Shown: positions 1-11,447 of the stretch, in pieces
Layout of the letters: the number at the start of each line of letters is the position of its first letter
Numbering within the stretch: the first letter of the stretch is position 1
Source: Anaspis maculata
Taxonomy: Eukaryota; Arthropoda; Insecta; Coleoptera; Scraptiidae
Reading direction: 5' to 3'
Assembly: GCA_949128115.1 (NCBI GenBank)
Contig: OX421967.1
Span: forward strand, 6,252,070-6,316,069
DNA length: 64,000 nt
Program-made: the position numbers and the translations under genes
Notes under the pieces: generated by a model
Told to the model about the DNA's origin: nothing
Databases searched by the model: none
What the model saw: the letters and a program-made list of their open reading frames with translations, nothing else

Positions 1-1480
1 AGACAAACCGAAAGGTGCACCAAGTGCTTTTCGTGCAAGAATTTGGGCCACATCCCAAGTGTTTGTCCAACCAGAACGAATCAAAAAATAGAAAATGAAG
101 AGAATTATAAAAGGACGATGAAGATTCAAAATTCAGGAGTGACTGATTGTGGAATGAGAAAAGATTTGGAAATCAATGGTGTTAGGCTAGAACTAAAGCC
201 TTTTTGGGAACTGGTGTTGATTTCAATCTGATGACGCTTGGATCCTTTTTGAATTCGGGAGTCTCCAGATTAGAAAGAAAAACAACAACGCTAGCAGGAT
301 TTTGGGAATGGATTATTGGTAAAAACGTTGGGACAGTTCGAAGCCGAACTGAACATTAATGGCGTGAAAAAACTAAAGTCTATGTAAGAGCAGATGAAAA
401 CATGCCTTTGAGTCTGACATTGCTCCTGAGCAAACCGATTTTAAACTATTTAGGTCATTTTGGTTGCCAACTCAGACAAGAATATGATGAAGTTCGTGGA
501 AAATTCCTGTTGATAATAGAACCCCTCGACGAATAAACAAGAACAAATGCCACACTGGAGGAGGTTTTGGTTGTTCCAAGTATGTCAGACTATGCAAGCC
601 TCATCGTGATCGTAAAGAAGTCGAGCAAAAAAAGAATTTGCGTTGATTACGTGAAGTTGAACAAGAATGTTGTCAAATATCGATATCCGCTTCCAGTACC
701 TAATCGAAGACTAGATAATCAGCTGATGGAAGCTAAATAGTTCACAACTCTGGATTTGAAGAACGGTTTTTTCCACGTACCTATTGAACCGTCCGGTCAA
801 AAACTTCGTTTGGACACCAAGTAGATAATTCGAATTCTTGAGAGCTCCGTTTGGCTCACGTGATTCGCCGCCTGTGTTCCAAAGATCTATCAACGATGCG
901 TTCAAGGATTTATTTCAACAAGAACTGGTGTTAACTTACATGGAGTTGATAATCCCTGCTGCCGGAAAATAAGAAGCGTTACAAAAGCTGAAATCTGTAG
1001 TTAAAAAAGCGGAAGTGTAGATACCTACGGAGTGAAGATAAATTGGAAATAATGTCAGTTTATGAAGAATAAAGTTGAATACCGGAGGCGCATGGAATAG
1101 AAAACATCACCGTGGAACTTTCAACGAAGAAGAATGCCGGTGTGGTTGAGTTTTCCAAGCCTGCAACTACGAAACAAGTTAAGCGTTTCTTGAGACTTAC
1201 GGGATACCTCCGAAAATTCCTGCCGAATTATTCTGCTGTTGCTTGCCAGACCCGCAGACCACTCGACCTACTGAAGAAAAACAACAAATTTGTATCTTAG
1301 AAAGAAGAAGAAACGTCATTTGAACTCTCAAAGAGGAAAAGTGTTGAAGATATTCAATTCTGGAGAAGAAACCGAAGATCACACAGATGCGAGCAAAGAA
1401 TGAACGAGAAAAATCAATAAATGTACGATCGGAATTCGGAACCGCTGAGGTCTCTTGCTTCGGACGATGGATAGAAGATG
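1..1480 (+). pseudogene. Decayed Ty3/gypsy retrotransposon relic
   Basis: Pieces of a gypsy-type Gag-Pol can be read on the plus strand in shifting frames. At 16-72 there is a CCHC zinc knuckle (C-X2-C-X4-H-X4-C, containing GHIPSVC) typical of Gag nucleocapsid. At about 540-840 the reverse transcriptase start can be read (RICVDY, YPLPVP, then FTTLDLKNGFFHVPI), interrupted by a TAG before FTTLD. At about 1160-1300 the RT/RNase H junction appears as GYLRKFLPNYS followed by LLKKNNKF. Frameshifts and stops separate all three blocks, and the protease region is not recognisable. The left end is cut by the window edge and no LTR was found. It is unrelated in detail to the better preserved gypsy element at 2675-6217, which is on the other strand. 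Confidence 0.8.
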
Positions 1481-2674
1481 GCGCCAGCTATTCAGTTCTT
1501 ACATAAGAATCGAGCAAATTTCCATATTCTGATTTGATGCCGTCTATGGTAGGTACAAGTCAAGCTCCGTGATGATGATGATGATGATGATGATACACCT
1601 ACTAGCCCGAGCACGCTGCCCTGCCCCTATTATAATAAATAGGGTAGTAATGTCGCGCCCTCTGATTTTTGAACTCGGCTCACATGGTAGGTAAACGCTG
1701 CGGCTTCATCTTTTGGTGGCACTCGAAGATGCGCCGACTACGATCCACTCGTTATCCATCACCGATTAATTGTCCTGCACGCCAGTGATATACTTGTGCC
1801 CCCGCCCCTCTTCGCTGGTGAAGCCTGACTTCCACTGAGAGGCGGCTTGACCCCTTTTTTTTTTTAGGAGAATCCTGCTCTTCTGTTGCAGATACTGCGT
1901 GCTTTCCACATAGCCCTAAGTTCGGCACACCTGCCATTTACGCATGTGCGGGTCCCAAACGGTGCTTTCCATCTACGTGTTCCTACTCGGTTCTGCGCCG
2001 TTCATTGGATCACCTAAAATTTTGTGCCACACCATGGAACATGTGCCGTCTGGTGGTATTTGTACCGTCTAGGTGGAAAGCACCCACTTAGCCTCGGAGA
2101 TTAGATGCTTGGGATCGATGAGCGCCGTAGCCTCGGAAAACGGAAAGCGATACCCTCTGTCGATGCCTGTAGCCTTTGAGAGAGGTTTTTCTGGACCTAG
2201 TGAGTTGGGGTTGGACATATGCTGGTGTTTGTTCTGACATTTCTGCATCACCCTCTGTTAGGTATCCGCGTACACCATTATTGGTTCCGAAGTTTTTGGA
2301 AGGATAAAATTGAGTTTAACATTTCCGGTTATGGGCTACGTGCATGACATGTAGCGCCGCCGCTGGATGTGAAACTCTTGTGGGAGCGATTTAGTTAGCG
2401 AACATCTCACTAGATGGCGCTCGTGTTGACTAAAAACATTTTATCAAACATTTTAAATTTCCTTCACGTGCGGTGGCTCCATCACAGCATGCACAACCAA
2501 CAAATACACGAGAAATGAATAATATCATCTCTGATGTCAAAACAAGTAACACCTCAACAACCACGTCAAAGCTGTCGTCTGCCAGCTGTATGCTGTCAAA
2601 GGTCGCCACAAGGCGTTCTTATTTTCGCCACCATAAGCTTACTAGCATAATATCATGATGCTCGTCCCATTCAT
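1481..2674. other. Intergenic, no gene recognised; short GAT microsatellite
   Basis: No supportable gene was found. A (GAT)n microsatellite runs at about 1570-1594. A short inverted pair, GGTGCTTTCC at 1961 and its complement GGAAAGCACC at 2075-2084, frames about 120 bp. The sequence between 1600 and 2450 is less AT-rich than its surroundings and may be the 3' end of another dead transposon, but no coding motif supports this. Confidence 0.4.
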
Positions 2675-5600
2675 TCAATCACATTTATAATCTTTCATCC
2701 ACTTTGGCGGTTGAATGACTCGTTTTGAGGTTTTCGGCAGATGCGCCATGCGAGGTACTACAACTGCTTCACTAGTAGTTGTCGGTCGAGACTCAACACT
2801 CTCACGCGTTGGCTGGCCCCGCTCTGAGCTCTCGGGAGCACCATTATTGTCCTGTTGAATTGGACTTTCGGTTTGAACCGCGTCTTCGACTGGTGTGGTG
2901 TCGTTTTCCACCCCGATCGGTTTTTCGCTCTCCGTGTTTACTTCAAAGCTTGAAATCGGAACGCCAATCCGTCGCCGCGCACCGCTCTCTCCCCCACTGG
3001 GCTCTTCGGATGATTCTTGATTTTTCTGTTTTGTCCTTCTTCTTATCTGATTTTCATGTCGTCTACAAACTTGGCCCTGATCCAACTTGCAAAGGTACAT
3101 GACTTTCCCTACTTTTCCAGTTATAACAGCTGGAACCCATTTATATGTGTTTCCCCTATACTGCTTTACCATTACCAAATCGTTTATTTCTAATCTCTTG
3201 TGATTTTTCGGAAAACTTTCCGTTTCGAAAAATTGTTGAGATTTTTTCGGCAACAAATCAAATCTAGTTGTCATTCTACGCTGAAACATTAATTCTGAAG
3301 GTGATTTTCTCGTGGTTGAGTGTGGTGTAATTCGGTAAAGAAATAGAAATCTACATAACAGAGTATTCAGATTTATACCTTTATTCACCGGATCTATAAT
3401 TGCTTTCTTCAATCTATTCTTAACGAGTTTTACAGAATTTTCAGCTAAACCATTTGATTGCGCATTGTAAGGAGCTATGGTTAAATGCTTAATGCCATTT
3501 TTCTTGAAAAAAAACTGCATTTCCTCTGAAACTAGAGATGGTCCATTATCGCTTATGACTGTTTCAGCTAAACCAAATCTACTGAAACAATCTCTAAGCC
3601 TATCTATTGTTTCTTTGCTTGTTATTATTTTCATGGGATATACTTCTAACCATTTAGTGTAGCTGTCGATTATAATCAAAAATTGATTTTCTGAAAGTGA
3701 GAAAAAATCTATGTGAACTGTATGGAAGGGTTGTTCTGCCTTCGGCCATGATTGAATTACCTTTGGTGGATTGCTTTGAAAAGTTAGACACTGTGGACAA
3801 GACTTACAAATTCTTTCAATTTCGTTATCCATTTTTGGAAACCATATATGAGATCTAGCAAAGTTTTTGGTGCGGACTATACCCTCGTGTGTTGAGTGAA
3901 GCTCTTTTAAAACTACTTCCTGTAAAGATTTTGGTATGATTAATCTGTATCCGTAATAAAGACAGTCATTTACGATTTCTAGCTCGTATTGTCTAACATG
4001 GAATGGTTTCAATTCTGGTGGAATTTTATGTGGCCATGAAGTTTTCAAATAACGTTTTACTGCTGACAATTGTGGATCTTTTTCAGTCTGCAAAGCCAAT
4101 GTACGCTTTTCTAGCGGAAACTCCACTTGCGAAAAGAAAATGTCAAGTTCTTGCTGTTCGGATTGAATTTCTTTTGTTGGTGCCGGTGCACGTGCTATAG
4201 CTTCTACTTTATCTCTATTCTTTGATATACCTTTTTCTGTCAATTGAAAACCGAGATATGACACGCTGTCTTGCACGAATTTACATTTGTCCAAATTTAC
4301 AACTAAACCGGATGTCTCCAAAACTTTCAATACCTTTTTCAGATCCTCAATATGATCACCATCTTTTTTATGCCCTATTAGTATATCATCTTGAAATATA
4401 TACACATTTTCCACGTCTTGAAATATCTGCTCTATGAATTTTTGAAAATAGAAACTCGCGCTTTTAATACCAAATGGCATTCGGTTCACATTGTATAACC
4501 CTTTATGTGTTGAAATTGTTACTAATTTTCGCGACTCTTCATCTAGTTCAAACTGCATATATGCATCGGACAGATCTATTTTTGAAAATTTACAATTGCC
4601 GCTAAGCTTTGCTAAAATTAATTCAATTTTTGGTAACGGATAGTATATATCGCTTAAATTCTTATTGAGGTTCTTATAATTTCCACAAATTCTAATGCTA
4701 CCATTTGCCTTTACCACAGGTACTATAGGTGAGGACCACTGAGCTGTTAATGTTGGTGTTATGAAACCCTTGCGTTCCATTCTGTTCAATTCATCTTCAA
4801 CCTTGTCCTTTAGAGCGAGTGGAAGCGAGTGCGGGCGACTATGTACCGGAACAGCGTCCGACCTCAGCTGGAGCGCAATTTTCACTCCCCTGAATGTTCC
4901 CAACTCCGCGTCACATACTCCAGGGAACTCAGAGCGAAGCCGTGCCTTCATCTCCTGTTCATCGAGATGACAAACTTGCGAATCTATACGGAAAACATCA
5001 AATTTAGCGATAAAGTCTCGGCCCAACAAACACACAGTTGCATTTAAGATGACATAAAATTTCAAAATTACTGCACTTCCCTCGTACAACACTCTTACCT
5101 CAACGTATCCTTCGGGAATTATTGGTTCCCCTGTATAACCTTTTAATTTCAAATCTGTGGGATATAAAACATAGTCCAATAAATACTTATCATAGAATTT
5201 TTTTGTTAAAGCGGATATACTTGAACCTGAATCTATTAACATTTTATGCTTTTCTTTACTACCGCTGATAAGGATGTCTGCAAAAAATGGCGCTGTACCA
5301 CCATTCAAATTAAAAACCGTACCAATTACATTCGCATCACTCATATCATCTTCTCTGTCACTCATGCATTCATAACTCTGTACATTGTTCACTCTACCAT
5401 TATTTCTGTTTTTTCTACATACATTTTTCAAGTGACCTTTCATATTACATGAGTTACATACGTAGTTTTCAAACTTACAGGTTCCACTATGATTTTTGCC
5501 GCAACATTTACACTTTTCATTGCCACCGTATCTTTTGGAATGAACGAGAGCGCCGTTCGCACTTCGCATCCAATTCTTCGTACTTTCTGGCTTTCTTCTA

Positions 5601-6217
5601 CCATACCGTCCGTCGCCGGCTGTTGCTTTGTTGCGATGATTTTCAGCTGCTGCTTCTGCCCTGCCAAGAGCTAACATTTGTGAAGACATACCATTATTAC
5701 CTCTACTTGAGTTTTCTATTGCCAATTCTTTAGCTGCTGCGATTTTTACCAACTCATCGACTCTCTTCCCGGGTGTTTCCTCAACTAGCCTGTCCAGAAC
5801 TGGTCCACTACGAAATCCTGCCACGAACTTGTCAGACAAAATACTCGGGAGATCTAGAAATTCGCAATTGATTGATAAGCGTTTAATTCTTGCGTACCAT
5901 GCGGTGCAAGTCTCGCTGCTCGTCTGTACTGCTCGGTAGAACTCAATCCTCTCCCGGTACTTGTTAATGTGGGGACTAAAATGTTTTTTCAATTCTTCCT
6001 TGAGCACGTCGTATGTTCGGGTTTTGGGCAGATTGGGGTGGCACAGGTCACGAAGAGTCCGGTATACTTCCACGTCAAGATGGCTGATGAGCTCCGCTAC
6101 TTTCACTTTTTCTTCCGTAATCGCCTTCGCTGCGCAATACTGATCGAAAATCTCTTCATAAATGGTGAAGTCTTCTTCCGAGGTGAAAACACCGATGTCC
6201 ATTTTTCTCGCCGCCAT
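2675..6217 (-). CDS. Ty3/gypsy Gag-Pol polyprotein lacking RNase H
   Basis: A single open frame of 1180 codons encodes a fused Gag-Pol. Domains in order: Gag (about 1-235), two zinc-knuckle-like clusters (236-267, the second being CNSCNMKGHLKNVC), an aspartic protease (LIDSGSS at 327-333), a reverse transcriptase (KIDLSDAY near 546; active-site FQDD at 608-611) and an integrase with an HHCC zinc site (about 773-810) and a DDE core (D837, D890, E926, the last two 35 residues apart). The C-terminal tail is hydrophilic. RNase H is missing: the frame passes from the end of the RT thumb (APAPTKE, about 678-684) straight to SEQQELDIFF, which in related elements lies after RNase H. The deletion, near position 4165, keeps the frame open. 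The first ATG is at 6217; a second Met at codon 6 is an alternative start. The element is probably non-autonomous. Confidence 0.93.
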   Translation of the reverse strand: MAARKMDIGVFTSEEDFTIYEEIFDQYCAAKAITEEKVKVAELISHLDVEVYRTLRDLCHPNLPKTRTYDVLKEELKKHFSPHINKYRERIEFYRAVQTSSETCTAWYARIKRLSINCEFLDLPSILSDKFVAGFRSGPVLDRLVEETPGKRVDELVKIAAAKELAIENSSRGNNGMSSQMLALGRAEAAAENHRNKATAGDGRYGRRKPESTKNWMRSANGALVHSKRYGGNEKCKCCGKNHSGTCKFENYVCNSCNMKGHLKNVCRKNRNNGRVNNVQSYECMSDREDDMSDANVIGTVFNLNGGTAPFFADILISGSKEKHKMLIDSGSSISALTKKFYDKYLLDYVLYPTDLKLKGYTGEPIIPEGYVEVRVLYEGSAVILKFYVILNATVCLLGRDFIAKFDVFRIDSQVCHLDEQEMKARLRSEFPGVCDAELGTFRGVKIALQLRSDAVPVHSRPHSLPLALKDKVEDELNRMERKGFITPTLTAQWSSPIVPVVKANGSIRICGNYKNLNKNLSDIYYPLPKIELILAKLSGNCKFSKIDLSDAYMQFELDEESRKLVTISTHKGLYNVNRMPFGIKSASFYFQKFIEQIFQDVENVYIFQDDILIGHKKDGDHIEDLKKVLKVLETSGLVVNLDKCKFVQDSVSYLGFQLTEKGISKNRDKVEAIARAPAPTKEIQSEQQELDIFFSQVEFPLEKRTLALQTEKDPQLSAVKRYLKTSWPHKIPPELKPFHVRQYELEIVNDCLYYGYRLIIPKSLQEVVLKELHSTHEGIVRTKNFARSHIWFPKMDNEIERICKSCPQCLTFQSNPPKVIQSWPKAEQPFHTVHIDFFSLSENQFLIIIDSYTKWLEVYPMKIITSKETIDRLRDCFSRFGLAETVISDNGPSLVSEEMQFFFKKNGIKHLTIAPYNAQSNGLAENSVKLVKNRLKKAIIDPVNKGINLNTLLCRFLFLYRITPHSTTRKSPSELMFQRRMTTRFDLLPKKSQQFFETESFPKNHKRLEINDLVMVKQYRGNTYKWVPAVITGKVGKVMYLCKLDQGQVCRRHENQIRRRTKQKNQESSEEPSGGESGARRRIGVPISSFEVNTESEKPIGVENDTTPVEDAVQTESPIQQDNNGAPESSERGQPTRESVESRPTTTSEAVVVPRMAHLPKTSKRVIQPPKWMKDYKCD

Positions 6218-6230
6218 GTGGAATATACTG

Positions 6231-6470
6231 TGTAACGGGATCTAGGTACTTTATACACGTAGATTCAGGTGTACATCTTTATTGCTGATTACTGCTCAAT
6301 ACATGTGGCTGGGACAGAAGAGAGCCGCGCGTCTCCCGACGCTCGCTTATATACATGCGTTATCACTGCGCCATGCGCATTGACTATACATACACTGCAA
6401 TAAGCTCTGTGTGTCCTACGCGTTGACAGCTCAAGGTCATGCACATAGCCCATAGATAGCCGCGTTCACG
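6231..6470 (-). mobile_element. Candidate 5' LTR of the gypsy element
   Basis: Directly upstream of the Gag start on the minus strand lies a segment with LTR organisation. There is a TATATAAG box (plus 6346-6353), an AATAAA signal about 65 bp further on (plus 6278-6283), and a likely end at TGTAAC (plus 6231, reading GTTACA on the minus strand), 14 bp before the first Gag ATG. The outer boundary near 6470 is a guess. No matching copy was seen beyond the stop codon at 2675, so the 3' LTR is lost, diverged or lies elsewhere. Confidence 0.5.
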
Positions 6471-6825
6471 AAATCCTTCTAAGCATTCAAGGGCAATTCA
6501 CGGTGAAAAATAGGTTCAGTCCTCCACAAAAGTATGTCATCCAATCCTTTTCCAAAACGAGCAAAAGCCATAGCCCATAGAAGCTATAGAAAGCCATGGC
6601 CATAGCCATAGAAAAAGAGCAAGCGAAAAATAATAGTCCGGATAGAAGGGACGCAGCCTTTGACAACAGATCTATAATGAAAGGAGCCCCGCACGCAAAT
6701 CACGTGTTTATCGGAGTCTTGATGTGTGGCGGCTTTGAAATAATTATTAGGGGAAACCCATCTTATAGGGAACAATTTAGAAAACTTAGCTATCCCAGTT
6801 AATAGCGTTGAAGTAGGTAGGGTTA
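6471..6825. other. No gene recognised; small CCATAG repeat
   Basis: The stretch holds several copies of a CCATAG/GCCATAG motif at about 6568-6612 and nothing else that could be identified. Confidence 0.35.
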
Positions 6826-6990
6826 AGGTGCGTTCAGTCAGCTTATTTAGCCGCAAGTTTTAATTTTAGTCGCAAGCGCGGCGACGCCCATTGGCTCTTA
6901 TGAACCAGCCTCCTCGGAACAGCCAATAAGCGGTGCAGCGCTTACGGCTAAAATTGAAATTGCGGCTAAATAAACTGACTGAACGCACCT
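6826..6990. mobile_element. MITE, PIF/Harbinger-like
   Basis: A 165-bp element with terminal inverted repeats of about 55 bp. It begins AGGTGCGTTCAGTCAGC and ends with a near complement (ACTGACTGAACGCACCT). Both sides carry the trinucleotide TTA (6823-6825 and 6991-6993), the 3-bp target duplication expected of PIF/Harbinger elements. It is too short to encode anything and would have moved using a transposase supplied in trans. Confidence 0.82.
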
Positions 6991-7278
6991 TTAGGTATCT
7001 CTGGGTTAGGTATAGGAATGAGCCTTTATTTAGCCACTTTGACATGTATCTAGAAGTTGATACATTGATTGTTAGTTGTTACAAATAATTGATGTGTCTT
7101 ATTGTCTTGTCTTGTCTTCAAACTAGTGGTTAAGTCAATCTTAACACTCTCAAGAGCTCTATCCTCGAACCACAAGAAGGAAGCACAACAGGATGGCGTC
7201 CTCATACTAGATGATCATTGGCCAAGAGGTCCCAAAAGCGGGAAAAGTTATTTTAATTCAAATAAGTTGGATTACTTA

Positions 7279-7526
7279 GGGCCGTATTCATATCTCGCTT
7301 TTGAGCTGAAAGCGAATTCAGAGGTGCGCTTTTAGGGGCTACCTACGAGCTACGGAGCTACGAGGCTACCTATTCATATTTGAGTGTTCAAAATTACAGA
7401 TTACAATGACATTATAGCCATTCAACTGTAAGACGTATTTTTGGAAATTTGAATATGAACAGACGGCCCCTAAAAGTGCACCTCTGAATCCGCTTTTAGC
7501 TTAAAAGCGAGGTATGAATACGGCCC
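7279..7526. mobile_element. MITE with GGGCCGTATTC termini
   Basis: A 248-bp non-coding element with terminal inverted repeats of about 60 bp, starting GGGCCGTATTCATATCTCGC and ending with the complement (GTATGAATACGGCCC). Flanking trinucleotides are TTA (7276-7278) and TCA (7527-7529), a possible 3-bp target duplication with one mismatch. The interior is AT-rich and has no frame of note. Confidence 0.75.
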
Positions 7527-8291
7527 TCAGAGTATAATGGGTTATTTACCCATCTACGCGTATAAGCATGAGAATTGGGGAGTTTCAAATTTAAACAATA
7601 TATTCCAGAACGAGTACAAAGTACTTAAGGCTAAAGGGGACCATAAAATAATGTGTTTCTGAGACGCGAGATGGCGCGGAAACTATTAACATTCTCAAAA
7701 TTCACTCAATAAACCGATTTTGAAAATTCAAACGTTATTATTTCAAGAATATATTACTATTTGATGCTGTAGTCAAAAATTTCAATTTTTGCATTTTTCG
7801 AAAAAAAAAATTTGATTTTCTCAAATTTTCAAGAAATTTTTTCAAAATCTAAGGTAGTCATTTTATTCTGTGGTGAATATTGTATATCGACCCTTTTTCA
7901 AAATTCAAATATCATGAATGGTATCGACCGAAATCAATTTTGAATATTTCCCTTTGAAATTCACCGCGTGCCGCCGCCTGCAAGCGAAAGCGGTTCCCGT
8001 CCGGTATCACCGTGCAATATTTATAGTCCGCGAGTAATAAGACCTCTGTCGTAATTGCAGAGTTGATGCCTGGACTGTATCTCCAGTCCCGTCGAAAATC
8101 CCAACAGTGTAACAAGCAACTAGGCAATACCTAATCGGTTACTTTTTTAAGTTCAATTATTAATAGCTTCGTCACTCGATGTTAATGGAATATACTCCAG
8201 AAATAAATAAGTGAGATAAGTGAAAAATTACTATAAGGAAGAAAAAGTACAGAGGAGGCTTTATTTTGTTTTTTGTTCTATGCACAAAATG

Positions 8292-9326
8292 TATACAGCG
8301 TGTCCCGGAGTAAGTGTCACAAAATTTACAGGGAGATAGAAAATTGAAAAATAAGTGGACTTTTTTCCATAAACATACCCCTGCAAACGCATAATAACGG
8401 AGATACAGGCCTTCAAGGTTGTTTTTTACCAACAGTTTTTCTTGCATAGCTTTTGAATCGTTCAACCGATTTCATTCAAATTTGAACTTAAGTTCACTGA
8501 AACAAGTCTCTATCGAACTATAGTAACGCATTTTATCAAACATTTTCAGGGGCGAAGATAATAGGGGTACCCTCCCCCTTTTCCACCTATTCTTGACCTG
8601 CCCAAATATTTTTAGGAATTGTTCCAGTTTTTGAATTTTACGTTCAATTTAAACAAAAAAAGTTACTTTTGCAAAATTTTGATTAAAGGCTTCGTTTCCG
8701 AGATATCTGGGATTGAAACATTGGGAAACATCTCGAAATCGCAACTTTCCTGGGCCTAAAAATTAAAATTCAAAAAAACTCATGATTCGTCTACTGGAAT
8801 GAGTTTTCTGGGTGTTTTAAGTTGATAAACCACTATTTTCGCTGAGAAACATGGAGTTCTTCAGAGAAAAACAATTTGGGCCCTGGAAAGTGGCGATTTC
8901 GAGATGTTTTCCAATGTTTCAAACCCAAATATCTTGAAACTGAAGCCTCTTATCAAAATTTTGCCAGAATAACTTTTTCTGTTAAATTGAACGCAAAATT
9001 CAAAAATTTGAATCGTTCTCAAAAATATTCAGGGAGGTTGAATATAGGGGGTAAGGGGGCAGGTGCCCCCTATTATCTTCGCTCCTAAAAATGTCTAATG
9101 AAATTCGTTATTATTGTTCAATAAACACTTGTCTTAGTGAACCTTAGTTTGAATTTGAATAACATCGGTTGGACGGTTCAAAAGTTATGCAAAAAACAAC
9201 TTTGAAGGCCTGTATCTCCGTTTATATGCGTTTGCGAGGGTATGTTTATAGACACAATTTCACTTATTTCTCTATTTTCTATCTCCCTGTGAGTTTTGTA
9301 ACACTAATTCCGGGACACGCTGTATA
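8292..9326. mobile_element. 1.03-kb fully palindromic foldback element
   Basis: Nearly the whole element is an inverted repeat. Its ends are TATACAGCGTGTCCCGGA and TCCGGGACACGCTGTATA. The arms can be followed inwards through matching blocks (CTTCAAGG/CCTTGAAGG-like at about 8410 and 9205; the CCCTCCCC block at 8568; GAAACATCTCG-like near 8725 and 8900) to a loop of roughly 100 bp around 8760-8870. No transposase is encoded. Possible TA target duplications are hidden in the TATA ends. Confidence 0.8.
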
Positions 9327-9714
9327 ACGAGAGATGGAAAACGCTATCCGTCAAGTTGGCCTGTAAATCAAAGAGTAACACTTACAGAGATGTATACTTT
9401 TCAAATGAGTTATAGAAAACTGCAGCTGACAAAATGACTGAAACTAATTTCTGTTGAAATCAAATTCTTGAAACATTCAAAAATAAAAAAAAATTCACCC
9501 ATACACCAACGGTGCACCCTGGTGCAAGTACAAGCACCTTATCTCAGCAGTCTGTCGCCCATTGTGAGCAGCCAATTTTAATCTTTGATTTTAATGAAAA
9601 TTTAGAACAGGCATTGAACCCAGTAGCTGGGAGCTATGGGAAGATACATAGTGGTCGATCCTAGCGTAATTATTCCATAGCGGCCTCACCGTTCAAGATA
9701 GAAAAAAAGATGAA

Positions 9715-10098
9715 ATAGTGCTATTCTGTAAAAAATGACATTCCATAAACGCTCTGTTATGTAAAAATTCGTGTCGGCAATTGGCTAGTCGGCAAAACAA
9801 AAGACTAACAGGAAGCTATACAGACCAATCAACAATTTTGTTTGGAGAGAAATTCTCAGCTAAAACGGACACACACACCTCGGGACAGACACTCACTATT
9901 TTCAAGTACAAGGACATAATCTCGGACATAATTATTGGACTGACAAAATAAAAACAAAATTAATGGTGCGATTCTCTAAAAAATTACATTCCATAAACGC
10001 TCTGTTACGTTGTTATTACCTAGGCAACAGCCAATGGCTGACACGAATTTTTACATAACAGAGCGTTTATGGAATGTTATTTTTACTGAATAGCACTA
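9715..10098. mobile_element. MITE-like foldback, 384 bp
   Basis: Terminal inverted repeats of about 70 bp start ATAGTGCTATTC and end GAATAGCACTAT. The sub-block CCATAAACGCTCTGTTA occurs just inside the left end, again at about 9990 in the same orientation, and in reverse near the right end, so the interior carries an extra partial copy of a terminus. Non-coding. Confidence 0.7.
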
Positions 10099-10949
10099 TA
10101 ACTGACTTCTATATCAAAATTTTACTGCCTGAGATCATCGACCTGCGAGCTTGTAGGAGCATGCCCATTCGGGAAAGTTGAAATGCCATGGCTTTTTTCC
10201 CATCAACGGTTCTTACTGGCCACTTTTCGACACTCAGACGCGTATCGTAGGTACTACGATACGTACCTAATACGAATTTTATATACGAAACAAGTGCATT
10301 CTAATGAAACGATTTCAACAAAAATCAAATGAGCTGAGGTCATTCACGAAGAATTCAATTTCAAAAATCGTAGCAACGAAATATATCTGCGTAATACCAC
10401 GATGTCACAAATCTTGACTACTGCTATTTACATCGCCTATTTCTCAGAAAACATAATAACACCATGTGTGCAGAAAGTGATCACTACCTATATCGTGAAT
10501 GACTCATCGCGGAGAACAGCTGCAGCGGGCGGCAAATAACAAAGAGAGATTTTCTAAATGTGTTTCGGAGGGCACCATTTGTGCTACAGAATTTCTAAAA
10601 ACGGATTATTGTTAGATATTATCGGTACTTTAAAATGACTACCTGCGATTTTTAAAAAAATCAAAATTCATTCGTGAAATTGAAAAAAAAATTTGGAAAA
10701 TTTTTTTGGATTTTTTTTTTGACTAGTGCATCAAATAGAGTTTAAATTTGAGTATAACTCTTTTTCAGATCTAAAATCGGACTGATAGTTTTCCCAAAAA
10801 CATTTTATTACTTTTGATGTATTTTCTCTCTGTCGCACACTTGGTACTCAATTTCAGTCCCCTTTAGCCTTAAATGAGAAGTATACGAATACTACTCGGG
10901 TGTACTTGTGCACAAACCTGGAAATGACTAATAATAGCTATGGTTGGGC

Positions 10950-11447
10950 GACAGTGTCATAAAGGACCTGAAGCCGCACATTTTACAGTAACGATTCCAC
11001 CACCATTCCCTTCCTTATGCAATATTTTGGATTGATGTAGGTACGGAAGAATGCGATTTACTTACGTTAACTATTCCACTTTCGCACTTGAACATCGCCC
11101 AGTTTTCTTACTCGTCGCCACTCCATTCTCGTTGTTCTTGAGCTGTATTGTTGGTTGCCTATCAACTACTAATTTTTCGCGACTTTATTCCTTTTTTCTG
11201 TGTTTCATTCTTTTATTCCTGCAATGAGCAACGTCGGAATGTCGCACGTAGCGGTCGGCTGGCTGTCAAACGTTGATGGTTGTGGATGAAACGTCAGTGG
11301 GCGATGCTCAAGTGCAAAAATGGAATAGTTAACGTAAGTAAATCGCATTCTTCCGTATCTACATCGGCTCAAAATTGTATAAGGAAGAGAATGGTGGTGA
11401 AATCTTTACTGTAAAATGTGCGGCTTCGGGTCCGCCTTGATGACACG
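10950..11447. mobile_element. Foldback element upstream of UBE2L3
   Basis: A 0.5-kb non-coding element with arms of about 160 bp. TGTCATAAAGGACCTGAAGC near 10955 pairs with GCTTCGGGTCCGCCTTGATGACA-type sequence near 11422-11444, and GCGATTTACTTACGTTAACT at 11053 pairs with its complement near 11326-11345. It ends about 630 bp before the UBE2L3 start codon, so it could touch that gene's promoter. Confidence 0.7.

Larger units (their letters stand above)
7620..10880. mobile_element. Old inverted-repeat element hosting nested insertions
   Basis: The ends carry diverged inverted arms. TAAGGCTAAAGGGGAC at 7625 is matched by its complement near 10858-10873. Further in, a block around TATTTGATGC with A-rich sequence at 7755-7830 is matched in reverse at 10680-10740. 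Two other foldback elements (8292-9326 and 9715-10098) lie inside. This fits an old foldback transposon later invaded by others. The exact ends are not certain. Confidence 0.45.
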
